Below, piece by piece: positions 54,265 to 64,000 of a DNA stretch of 64,000 nt. Below the pieces are notes generated by a model. It made no database searches. It saw only the letters and a list, made by a program, of their open reading frames with translations, and was not told the origin of the DNA. The translations under genes were made by a program, and so were the position numbers. This DNA is from Amia ocellicauda (Eukaryota; Chordata; Actinopteri; Amiiformes; Amiidae). Every line of letters starts with the position of its first letter. Positions within the stretch are counted from its first letter, which is position 1. Location of the stretch: assembly GCF_036373705.1 (NCBI RefSeq), contig NC_089863.1:8644357-8708356 (forward strand), written 5' to 3'.

Positions 54265-55840
54265 TCATTTACTAAACAGATCGACTGTTAAGGTACTAAA
54301 GCCAAGCACATAGAACAACTGGAAATCTTTGTCAATGTGCATTTTGTTTCTGCTGGAGTACAACAACAGCGGTCCCCTTGCTCCATGGCATACACAGCCA
54401 GAGCGGGCCACAGACCTGCACAGGGCTGTCAGTAAATCCAGAAGCAGCTCGCATGGGTGCTCGACTGGAAGGCATAGTCCGGTGGAAGGGAAGACACGGT
54501 TCATTAGCTCCCTCAGGATGCACTTAACAGGGGCAGACTGGGAGAGGAAAAATGCCATAGGCTACTACGGCTCGACTGCAGCCAAGACTGGGTTCCCAAT
54601 GGAAGGGACTATAGAACCGGGCAAATGTAAGTGGCGAAGCCCAAGCTGCAGCCACAGAAATGTCTGCCAAGGGGGCGCCTTGAAAAAGGGCCCAAGATGT
54701 GGCTAAGCCTCGAGTCGAGTGGGCCACCAGGTGTTCAGGCACCGGGGTCCTGGGTGGACTCATAGGCCATGGTAATGGTGTCCACAATCCAATGCGAGAG
54801 GCACTGCTTTGAAAGCGCCTGGCCCTGTGTCCGCACTCCATAAGACACAAACAGTTGGCCTGACCCTTCGAATGTCCTTAGTGCGTTCCAAATAGCACCT
54901 GAGGTCCCGCACAGAGCAGAGTGGGTGAAGTCGACTCTCTTGCTTTGAAGCAAAGGGAGGAGAATGAAAAGCCATGAACTCAATAGGCCTGTTGACATGG
55001 CATGGAGACAGCACTTTCAGGAGGAATGCAGGGTTAGGCCGCAGCGTGACCCTGGAGCCATCTCCCACAAAACGAACACACGGTGGGTATACGGACAGGG
55101 CGTGTAACTCACTCACGTGATTTCCAGAGGTAAGTGCCAGCAAAAACGCAGTCTTGACACCAGCTTCAGCTCAGCTCAGTTCAGTGGCTCAAATGGGGCT
55201 TGGAAAAGTGCGTCCAGCAATACATCAAGACGCCATGTGGGCAGTGAAGTAAATAAAAACTGCACAGCCAGGAAATGACACCCAGGGGGCTCGCCATCAA
55301 TCCGGACATGACATGTGGAGATGGCCGCCAGAGCTTGGACGGGGACTTGCCCTGTTGCAACATCTCTTGTAAAAACTGTAATATGACCCCAATGGGACAG
55401 TGAATTGGGTCTTGACTGCTGGCTTAGCACCAGGTGCTAAACGTCCGCCAGCGGTAAGAATACTGCGACCTCATAGAGGGAGCTCTCGCCGACTGAATAC
55501 TGGCTACTACCGCGTCTGACAGACCGCAGGCAATCAGTCGCTGCTGCTCAGGGTCCAGGCCCAGAGCTGGAGGAGGCCTGGTTTGGGGTGCCAAAGCATG
55601 CCCTGCACCTGGGACAACAAGTCTGCTCTCACTGGGAGCTGCCAAGGCTCTCCATAGAGGAGGGTGATTAGGTCTGGGAACCAGAATCTGCGAGACCACC
55701 AAGGGGCTATCAGCAGAAATGTTGCTCGTTCTCTCCTGACCTTCTCCTGGACCACCAGGAGAAGGGGGAACGGTGGGAATGCATAAAGGAGACAGCGTGG
55801 CCATGTGTGGGCTAGGGTTATTGAGGGGTCTTGGATGGAG
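54265..55840 (-). mobile_element. Second DIRS-type retroelement remnant
   Basis: The minus strand carries the RNase H end (GLDPEQQRLIACGLSDAVV), a central recombinase part (ALAAISTCHVRIDG, PPGCHFLAVQFL) and a C-terminal part (GNHVSELHALSVYPPC, VTLRPNPAFLLKVLSP, LRCYLERT, LSHWIVDTI) in shifted frames. It is a better match to the typical DIRS recombinase than the 5840-9720 copy, so it is younger. It inserted into the duplicated ENDOD1-like gene, whose last coding piece lies at 55838-55905. Confidence 0.82.
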
Positions 55841-55905
55841 AACCTTGCATGTCCTCGAAGTTCTGGGATAGTCACTCGGGGGAAAGGGCTGCATTTCACT
55901 CCTCC
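55838..55905 (-). pseudogene. ENDOD1-like: ENDOD1-like remnant (copy 2)
   Basis: Matches 35618-35681 of the first ENDOD1-like gene: EMQPFPPSDY followed by a frame-shifted equivalent of the next residues. The downstream intron (55906-56290) also matches 35690-36140. Exon 1 and most of exon 2 are missing, the latter replaced by the DIRS element. Confidence 0.75.
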
Positions 55906-57050
55906 TGCAACACCAAATGAAACACTTTCTGTAAAAGGAGGCTCGCTCTGAGATTGAGAGACAACTAGAAATGGAGGACAAGACACTAATTCAGGAGTCA
56001 ATTGAGTCAAGAAGCTTCACAGAGATTATTATTTTTCAAAAGAAAGGAAGAAAGAAAGATGAGGGTCCAAAGCACAAAAACAAGTGTTCAAATTATCATA
56101 TTTTATTCAATAGTATATACATTCATGGAAAAACACATATTATTATTATTATTATGATCATTATGTATTCAATTTAACTTTTTTAACAAAAAAGCAAAAT
56201 CAAAGCAATTTCAAAAAAATTACGTGGCCAGTATATCTGCATGCAATTCTGCTCTGTTTGATACATTTTTAAGGAAGGTCAAAGGTTCAAGCTCAAAGTA
56301 AAACTTTAGAATTAGGAGCCAATTAATGATTTGCTGCCAACAAGAATGGGTGAAGATAAAGAATTATACACATCTGTTACCTGCATTTCCTCACATACCA
56401 AATAAACTTCTACTACACTTTTGTACAAACCAGGCTACAATTTCGACAAATGAGAGGCGATCTCAAGAGCAGTCTTAGAAAAGTTACAAAGTACAGGCAC
56501 TTTCATGCAGACCAGACAGGAGAGAAAGATAAGAGGCCACATGTCTGTCCTGTGATGAGTGCAAGTTCGGTTTCTGCCTGACACCTCGTTAGGAAAACCC
56601 ATATATGGCTAAACCAGGGACGATTAAGGCATACGTAATGTTTAATATTAGGGGGGATTGTATGATGTATCAAGCCCAAATTACTGGTGAAAACTGGTTC
56701 TTATCTGACTGTTCTACTGGCTATCAGGGCTGAACGATATGGGGCACCAAATGCAAACCAGCATTCACTTTTTTCAAGTGTGTTTTTTCCACATTAATAA
56801 ATATTTCATTTTTATAAACAAATACTTAAAGAGATGTTAAATTTCCATTTTTGAAAAATAAATAGTCATCGTTTGATTAAATGTTTAGCTAAATCCTAAG
56901 TATGGGCTTTCCAAACTATACATTTAACTTTAAAATTAAGACTTAAGTAGTGATAATGGTTCTTTATGTCAAAGTGACAGCCGGAAGTCCCACCCTCCCT
57001 ACGTACAATAGATGGGAAGGCCCACCTCACCTTCCGTGACCCTCCCTGTC
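55906..57050. repeat. Duplicated ENDOD1-like intron and flank
   Basis: 55906-56290 matches 35690-36140, and 56452-56606 matches 37265-37410. 56600-56610 (AACCCATATATGG) is the empty target of the Tc1 element at 37411. Beyond that, 56725-56905 starts a hAT-like GGGCTGAACGATATGG. No gene. Confidence 0.65.
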
Positions 57051-57051
57051 A

Positions 57052-57155
57052 GCCATCTTGGATGGCAGCCATTTGTAACGTCATAGGTCATCTTGAATAG
57101 CGGCCATCTTGGATGGTGGCCATCTTGTAAAGTCATAGGTCATCTTGGATGGCAG
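57052..57155. promoter_or_regulatory. Cluster of CCATCTTG (YY1-like) motifs
   Basis: CATCTTG occurs five times: GCCATCTTG at 57052, 57103 and 57119, and GTCATCTTG at 57088 and 57139. A weaker GCCATTTG is at about 57069. The unit CATCTTGGATGGC repeats at about 35-40 bp spacing. The GCCATCTTG core is the well-known YY1 binding site. Whether it acts is unknown; it could equally be a plain tandem repeat. Confidence 0.45.
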
Positions 57156-57163
57156 CAGCCTGT

Positions 57164-57725
57164 TTTAGTAAATTAAAAAATAAGTTTTATATATATATAT
57201 ATATATTAGGTTATATTGTTTAATGATACTGTTTTAGTAAATTAAAAAATAAAAGTTTTAAATACTTATATATTAGGTTATATTGTTTTATGATACTGTT
57301 TAAGTAAATAAAAAGAGACTATATATATTAGGTTATAATGTTGTATGATACTGTTTTAGTAAATTAAAAAATAAAAGTTTTAAATACATATATATTAGGT
57401 TATATTGTTTTATGATACTGTTTTAGTAAATAAAAAAGAATAAGAAAAAATATATATATTTTATTTTAGGTTATAATGTTTAATGATTCGTTTTAGTAAA
57501 TTAAAAAATAAACATTTTATATATATTAGGTTATATTGTATACATTTGAGAAAAATAAAAGTTGTAAATACACATATATATTTTATTTTAGATTATAATG
57601 TTTGATTATACTGTTTTAGTAAATTAAAAAAATAAGAAAAATATACATTTTTTATATATTTAAGGTTATATTGTTTTATGATACTGTTTTAGTAAATTAA
57701 AAAAGAAAAATGAATATTTACCCAG
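57164..57725. repeat. AT-rich minisatellite, about 67-bp unit
   Basis: About eight imperfect units of the form GTTTTAGTAAATTAAAAAAT, AAAGTTTTAAATA, TATATATTAGGTTATATTG, TTTTATGATACT. The units reappear inverted at the right edge of the window. Confidence 0.85.
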
Positions 57726-58545
57726 AGTGGGATTTGAACCCACATGGACATACGTCCATGTGTTTTTAGTTTATATGTTTTATGATTAAGGCTTAGGATG
57801 ATACTGTGTTGGCAAAATAAAAAGGTAAGAAAAAATCAATTAAGAAATGTATAGACTTACATATATTGCATGTCATTACATACATATTTAAGCAAACACA
57901 GATAAACACACATGCCTATATCTCTTTAGTTTATATTTATCAAAAGACACTAAAGTCAAATACACCACTTTTCTTAGCGAACAACAGTGAAATGTATAGA
58001 ATTATATCTGTACATTTTGATCAGCCCTGTACTTTGTTACATTATGTTAATTATATTTGTTACATTAGTGAATGCTCAAACATAGCCTTAACATGTATCA
58101 TATTTAAGAATATACTGCATTTATTTTCATTACACATACATACATATATGTATATATACATATATACATATATATGCAAACACACACACACACACACACA
58201 TATATAATAATACAAATTTTTTGTTTTATTTATCAATAGACACTAAAGACTAGTGAAGCACAGAGAGAGACTCAGTGAAGCACTATTTGTGAGTACTCAT
58301 ATGTATAAAATTATATACATGTATATATAATATAATTTGTGCTCAAATGTATAGAATTAATAAAATACACAAACACACACACACAATGGTGACTTTTATT
58401 GTGACAAACAAGCATTTTACAACATGGAACATAGTCAGAAGTAGAAAAAAGATACTCCAAAAAATGTTGTACAGATAATTAATTAATTTCTGGTTCACAA
58501 CACCAACATTGGACAGAAAGAAACACTGACCTGTACGGAGTAATG

Positions 58546-59493
58546 TCATTCCATTACATTTCCAGCATATTCCATATATATTCTATTAAGTCTTTCACTG
58601 TTGGCTTCTTTTTCAAAGTTATGCCTGATTCTGGCAACAAAGTATATCAGGTATCTACTGTAAATAAAGTGAGAAACACTTAAGTTTCTATTCCTTTGGA
58701 AATACTTTATTTTTCAAACCTACAAATACATGGTGACAACTGCAAGCAAGAAACACATACAAAACACAGAAATAGGGACCACATTGCAAGGATATAATAT
58801 TCACAAAAGGTATTTTACTGCAAATTTCAAGTTTTGTAAAATTATATATATATATATATAATGTCTAGGAGTAATCTGCAAACTACATAGTGAAAATGCA
58901 ATCAGTCTTTAACACACACAGCAGACTGAAATAAGCACAATGTCATATTTATATGACAGGAAACTCCATTCTACTAAACCCTGAAACTCTGAAAAATAAC
59001 TACAAACTCTATGTTTTGTAAAATGGCTTATTTCACAGACACAGAAACAAATAGGCTCACCCTCAACATAGTCCAAAGTATGATGTAAACTTACAGGTTT
59101 ACCTGTAGCACAGGGGTATTATTAATCTATTCATGCAACTTTTAGACACTTGTACAGAGCCAACAACAGCATTGAGAGCGGGTAGCAGGGCTTAGACAAT
59201 GCTGTGCGCTGGGGTTTAAAATGACTCTGTAGGCCAGGGCTTCAAAACCCCTTTTTAACATTGTCCAATTAGCCTCCAACCCCTAAAATGCTAAGACATG
59301 TTTTTTGTATCATATGTATTACTGTTGTATTACTATGTACATTAATGTGGTTTATACTTTTGATTTAATTTGACATAATTATCATATTTTTAAGTACAAA
59401 TTAATAAATACAAATAACTACTATATAATAATAGTAACAATAATGCAAAAACATATTAATATTTACTTACAAAATAATATATATAAAATAACA

Positions 59494-59536
<43 letters not shown>

Positions 59537-60099
59537 TTTAAAACATATTAAACAAAACTCACCCTGACTTTGTCACAACCGCAGGATGGGGAACCTCTGC
59601 TGTAGACCCTCATCCACTCTGTCAAGAGTTTGTAGGTGACTTGTAACACAAGTGCAGAAGCATGAAAACTCAGTCTTGGTGGGGTGTTTCTGTCCAGTGG
59701 TCTGATCTGATACAACTTTCTACTACATTTCATATTCTATTAAAATTAGAACAAATGAGTAGTTCATAAAAAAAAGTGTTAAATCTACTCCTCTTATGAG
59801 TGTCTCTACAGCCCCTCATTGCTCCCTTGCATTACAGAGCATGACACGTGCTCTTCACATTGAAATTCACATTCATGTTGATGTAGGACTCGTCAACAGA
59901 AAACTGTACAATAATACATGAAATACGTAAACAATACAAACATTAAGAAAATAATCCACTTTCAATCTGACATTTCACAGTATATACATTAAATCAATTT
60001 GAATTACCTCATGGCTTTCCTCAGGCTCGGAGCCAGGCCCGGTCTTGCCATCAGCGTCAGAAGCTGAGCGCTCTGTGTAAGATTCAGAGTATCGTTCAG
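58546..60099 (-). CDS. Candidate minus-strand exons in the inverted-repeat spacer, product unknown
   Basis: Exon A 60099-60008 (92 nt, acceptor CGCTCACAG, donor GTAATT) encodes ERYSESYTERSASDADG. Exon B 59903-59848 (acceptor TTATTGTACAG, donor GTGTCA) encodes FSVDESYINMNVNFNVKS. Both B to C (58657-58546, RYLIYFVARIRHNFEKEANS then a TGA stop) and B to an alternative C' (59722-59563, LYQIRPLDRNTPPRLSF, donor GTGAGT) keep the frame. The compositions look like real protein, but I do not recognise the family, and upstream exons are not identified. It may be a gene tail or chance frames. Confidence 0.3.
59498..59535. repeat. (AAT)n microsatellite
   Basis: Uninterrupted AAT run just downstream of the candidate exon C' donor. 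Confidence 0.9.
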
Positions 60100-62831
60100 C
60101 TGTGAGCGGTGGAGAGGGGAAAGGGAGATGCAGAGCAGGCAGGGTGTCTGTGAGACGGGTCTCTATCCTGCTTGTCCTGCAGAGCCTCTCTTATCTGAAA
60201 TGGCACTGGACACACCCAAAGCAGCAACGCCCCCAGACAGCAGCTCCTTAAGAGAGGACACTGTCAAATTTAACATTCAATAAAAGTCCACTGTTTTGAC
60301 CATTTTCAGTTGAATTAATCCTCAGCATCAAATGCATTGAGACCGTACACAGCTTCCAGATGACTTGTACTTTAAGATATGTTGTATATTTAGGCTACCC
60401 TGTTATTGCTTGAATAAAATGTTATTTCATGAGAGCAGTAAGAAAAAGGGGGAACAAAGATATATAATTGAATGAATCATTTTAAGCACTCTTGCTATTA
60501 GAAATAACTAAGATGAAGGCCTAAACTGGCTATCTACTAACTGTTTAAAAAGAGAAATGGTTTTCTGTGAGTGTGCTAAAGAATTGAACTTCTCATTTCT
60601 GTCATTACAGTGAAATAACCGGAATACGTAGTATATACCTAACAGTTGCTTAGATTTAAATGCTTTTCTTTATGAAATGTAAGATGAGTGCTCAGAACAA
60701 TTAGACATCTATATTTCTACCTGGGCTTGATTATGTTGACAGTTTATGACTGTGCTTTGCCATTAATCCAGATTTCACCTTGTTCTCTATGGGTTGGTTT
60801 CAGAGCATGATTAGCACTAGTTTAAGTACATTACTCAGAATATGGCATTCACCATGGTGGTATTTTGGTATACAAAATGATTTAGGCTGAAGGACAATAA
60901 ACCATTGGTATATAGTACTATACTAGGTTAGCAAAAGTAATTTACCCATGCACATACACAACTTATAGTCTGAATTAAACCTTATTGGATCTGTCTCACA
61001 TGTACCAACTTTTCAAATCTCAATTTGACTTACTAGTAAAAGTTACAAAGTGAGAGGGATTTAACCAAAGACAAAGAACTATTTTTTTAATTAAACCTTA
61101 ATAATTTTTGCCATTATCAATATGTTGAATACCTAAAATGTGCACATAACAGAAATATTTACACAGGCATGTGTTTCCTTATGAGACTAGTGAAGGCTTA
61201 AAAGTGATAATAATAAAAAGAAAGACATGTGTCAATATTGGTCTCTTAAAGGGAACTGTATAGAAACAACTCATTTGTGCTATTAGAATAAGTAAACTGA
61301 ATATGGCACACAAAGACTGTGCGGCAATAATTAAACTGCTCTGTAGTAAAAACCATGAAACCGGGTCTGATTACATATTCCTTCTTTTATTGTTATTCTT
61401 AGTTATTCTCTGGATTAGTGTCCTGGAGAAGGACAGCACATACTTATCAGATTGGGTGGGAAACGGCAGAGCCCTGAAGGTGGTTATCAGTAACAAGCGA
61501 TGGCTACGTTCTAGATAAGGCCCTACAACCAGGCCTGGCCATAACACCCCAACGACAGAGCCAGAGAGCTCGTGTTTATGTAGCCGGCCTACGAACCCAG
61601 TACTCAGAGTGTTTTTTTAAATTATTTAAAACCGTCTTATACTTTCTCACTCTATATTGATACATGTACATTATGTAAAAAAATAAACACACTTTGATGT
61701 TGTGGTATTGCATGAGCATTTCACTTCTTTTCTACGTATTATATCTGCTTAGAAATGTTCAGTCCTGATCATTTAGACAATCTCATTCTTAAACATGAAC
61801 TATTTATCTAAATTGTGTATATATGTATTACCTTTAAATATATGTATATCTTACTGTCTGTCTGGCTAAATGGAAAGAGTATTTTGTACGTTATTATTTT
61901 ACCATTCTACACTTACTATGCTCTCTTGTAATCTTTGTCTGTATTGCAGTTTGGGGTGTACAGTATTTCACCCTATTCAAACAAAACAGTTATTCAGTTA
62001 TGAAATCTTCAGATGGCCATGTTTTGTTCTAAAACAATGTAAACAAGTTGAAATCTTTTTTAAAAACATGTCAAGGTAAACATGTTTGTACTGGTTTATC
62101 CACAGAGAGATATATGACTGGCACAGGTATTCTTCTAGCACATGTACACCTAACAAAGAACCATAACATGGCATGATGATAAAACATGATATACATAGAA
62201 CGTTAAGTGATATAACACCATGGTTTTGTGTAAAAACAATTAATGGTCGTGTCAGCACCTAAGACTTTTGAAGTAGGAGGGGAGGCCTTTGTGTGATAAT
62301 TGTAGTGAAGAAACTGAAACTTTGAAGGCAATTATTTCTGTCTCTGTGAAGAGTAATATGCCCGGGCAGCCTCGTCCCTCTGTATGTCTGGCTTCCTGTA
62401 GGAGATTTCAGACCAAAGCTGCTACACTGTCCTCTCACTCTTGAGCTGCAAACTGCTGCTCTGGCTGCTTCTCAAAGCTTTTGCAAATGCACTAAATCAT
62501 TGTGGGTCTAAACTTCATCCTGTGTCTACAAGCTAGAGATGCTCTTGATCCCTTCATGTGAATAGAAACTATTCACTCCATTATAGAACAAATAACATAT
62601 CAAAGGTAATATTTGGTCATAAAGTCATGGCCTTATATGGGGTAAACCATGAAATATTGTACTAACTAAAGTATTGTGGGTTTCTAAAATTCATGAAATT
62701 ATACTATATATTAAACACCGTGACAATTGGGAACTATTACAATATGTCAATAGCTTTAATGTAATTATACATATTGTCATACATGAGCTGATGTCCTTAA
62801 TAATAATAATAAAGTCAAGAAACAACATAAT
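60100..62831. other. Rest of the inverted-repeat spacer
   Basis: A moderately GC-rich patch at 60010-60260 borders candidate exon A. From there to 62831 I see only AT-rich sequence with short unrecognised frames (for example 61303-61518, a hydrophobic stretch LLLLLFLVILWISVL) and no repeat family that I can name. Confidence 0.35.
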
Positions 62832-64000
62832 GTTGTGAACCAGAAATTAATTACAAGTATCTGTACAACATTTTTTGGAGTATCTTTTTTCTACTTCTGA
62901 CTATGTTCCATGTTGTAAAATGCTTGTTTGTCACAATAAAAGTCACCATTGTGTGTGTGTGTTTGTGTATTTTATTAATTCTATACATTTGAGCACAAAT
63001 TATATTATATATACATGTATATAATTTTAAACATATGAGTACTCACAAATAGTGCTTCACTGAGTCTCTCTCTGTGCTTCACTAGTCTTTAGTGTCTATT
63101 GATAAATAAAACAAAAGACTTGTATTATTATATATGTGTGTGTGTGTGTGTGTTTGCATATATATGTATATATGTATATATACATATATGTATGTATGTG
63201 TAATGAAAATAAATGCAGTATATTCTTAAATATGATACATGTTAAGGCTATGTTTGAGCATTCACTAATGTAACAAATATAATTAACATAATGTAACAAA
63301 GTACAGGGCTGATCAAAATGTACAGATATAATTCTATACATTTCACTGTTGTTCGCTAAGAAAAGTGGTGTATTTGACTTTAGTGTCTTTTGATAAATAT
63401 AAACTAAAGAGATATAGGCATGTGTGTTTATCTGTGTTTGCTTAAATATGTATGTAATGACATGCAATATATGTAAGTCTATACATTTCTTAATTGATTT
63501 TTTCTTACCTTTTTATTTTGCCAACACAGTATCATCCTAAGCCTTAATCATAAAACATATAAACTAAAAACACATGGACGTATGTCCATGTGGGTTCAAA
63601 TCCCACTCTGGGTAAATATTCATTTTTCTTTTTTAATTTACTAAAACAGTATCATAAAACAATATAACCTTAAATATATAAAAAATGTATATTTTTCTTA
63701 TTTTTTTAATTTACTAAAACAGTATAATCAAACATTATAATCTAAAATAAAATATATATGTGTATTTACAACTTTTATTTTTCTCAAATGTATACAATAT
63801 AACCTAATATATATAAAATGTTTATTTTTTTAATTTACTAAAACGAATCATTAAACATTATAACCTAAAATAAAATATATATATTTTTTCTTATTCTTTT
63901 TTATTTACTAAAACAGTATCATAAAACAATATAACCTAATATATATGTATTTAAAACTTTTATTTTTTAATTTACTAAAACAGTATCATACAACATTATA

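Larger units (their letters stand above)
57334..64000. repeat. Large inverted repeat: arms 57334-58502 and 62832-64000 (to window edge)
   Basis: The right arm is the reverse complement of the left, coordinate pairs summing to 121334, with very few differences in what I compared. The minisatellite, the CA run and the open frame at 57866-58207 all recur inverted. The arms extend past the window on the right. The left arm carries GTGGGATTTGAACCCAC at 57728-57744, which read on the minus strand is a tRNA T-arm-like GTGGGTTCAAATCCCAC. Confidence 0.9.

Noticed and set aside
57866..58207. Open frame repeated inverted at 63096-63467 as a conserved gene
   Set aside because: It is identical because the whole arm is duplicated. 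Composition is low complexity toward the end and no domain is seen.
1..64000. CRISPR array, operon or bacterial origin
   Set aside because: Introns, SINEs, LINEs, Tc1 elements and animal extracellular domains show this is vertebrate DNA. The tandem units seen are minisatellites or exons.

Overview
The window looks like a ray-finned fish chromosome, most likely a non-teleost lineage such as sturgeon, paddlefish, gar or bowfin. This is an inference from the mix of repeats: CR1-clade LINE 3' ends with a short TTCTTATG-type terminal repeat, SINEs with an L2-type tail, DIRS tyrosine-recombinase retroelements, Tc1, hAT and Harbinger-like transposons, and a fish-type ENDOD1-like gene. All genes have introns. 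Most of the sequence is introns and intergenic DNA full of transposons.

The main content is a multi-exon plus-strand gene at 3997-29202. By splice sites and phases I can join 12 coding exons, every internal junction being phase 1, into a 649-residue secreted protein: a signal peptide split over two small exons, a D8C (uromodulin-type eight-cysteine) domain, eight EGF-like domains (seven of the calcium-binding DxDEC/DxNEC type, resembling the ADGRE/CD97 array), and a C-terminal C-type lectin domain in the last exon. I know of no named family with this order. No GAIN/GPS, seven-helix or ZP segment is seen.

A second, rearranged copy lies at 39861-49710. It has the same two signal-peptide exons, a D8C exon and four EGF exons. 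Three or more EGF exons and the lectin exon are missing, two EGF modules have lost a cysteine, and one exon has lost its splice acceptor. An ENDOD1-like nuclease gene on the minus strand follows each copy: two exons at 35121-36650 (frameshifted, catalytic His replaced) and a short remnant at 55838-55905. Together these mark an old tandem segmental duplication of about 20 kb (roughly 24-37 kb against 47-57 kb). Transposons then inserted in only one copy, and empty target sites remain in the other.

Region by region: 1-3950, decayed gag-like retroelement, hAT MITE, Tc1 remnant; 3950-29254, gene 1 with introns carrying a 300-bp-arm palindrome, a DIRS element split by two insertions, a Tc1 element with a single internal stop, an LTR remnant, a Harbinger-like element, a solo LTR, a foldback hAT MITE and a CR1 LINE; 29254-33000, hAT and Tc1 elements; 33248-34090, Ty3/gypsy integrase; 35121-36650, ENDOD1-like; 37411-38150, Tc1-type elements; 39856-49710, gene 2; 49711-56000, duplicated flank with insertions including a second DIRS; 57160-64000, a large inverted repeat (arms of at least 1.17 kb, spacer 4.3 kb) whose spacer holds a few splice-compatible minus-strand candidate exons that I cannot name.
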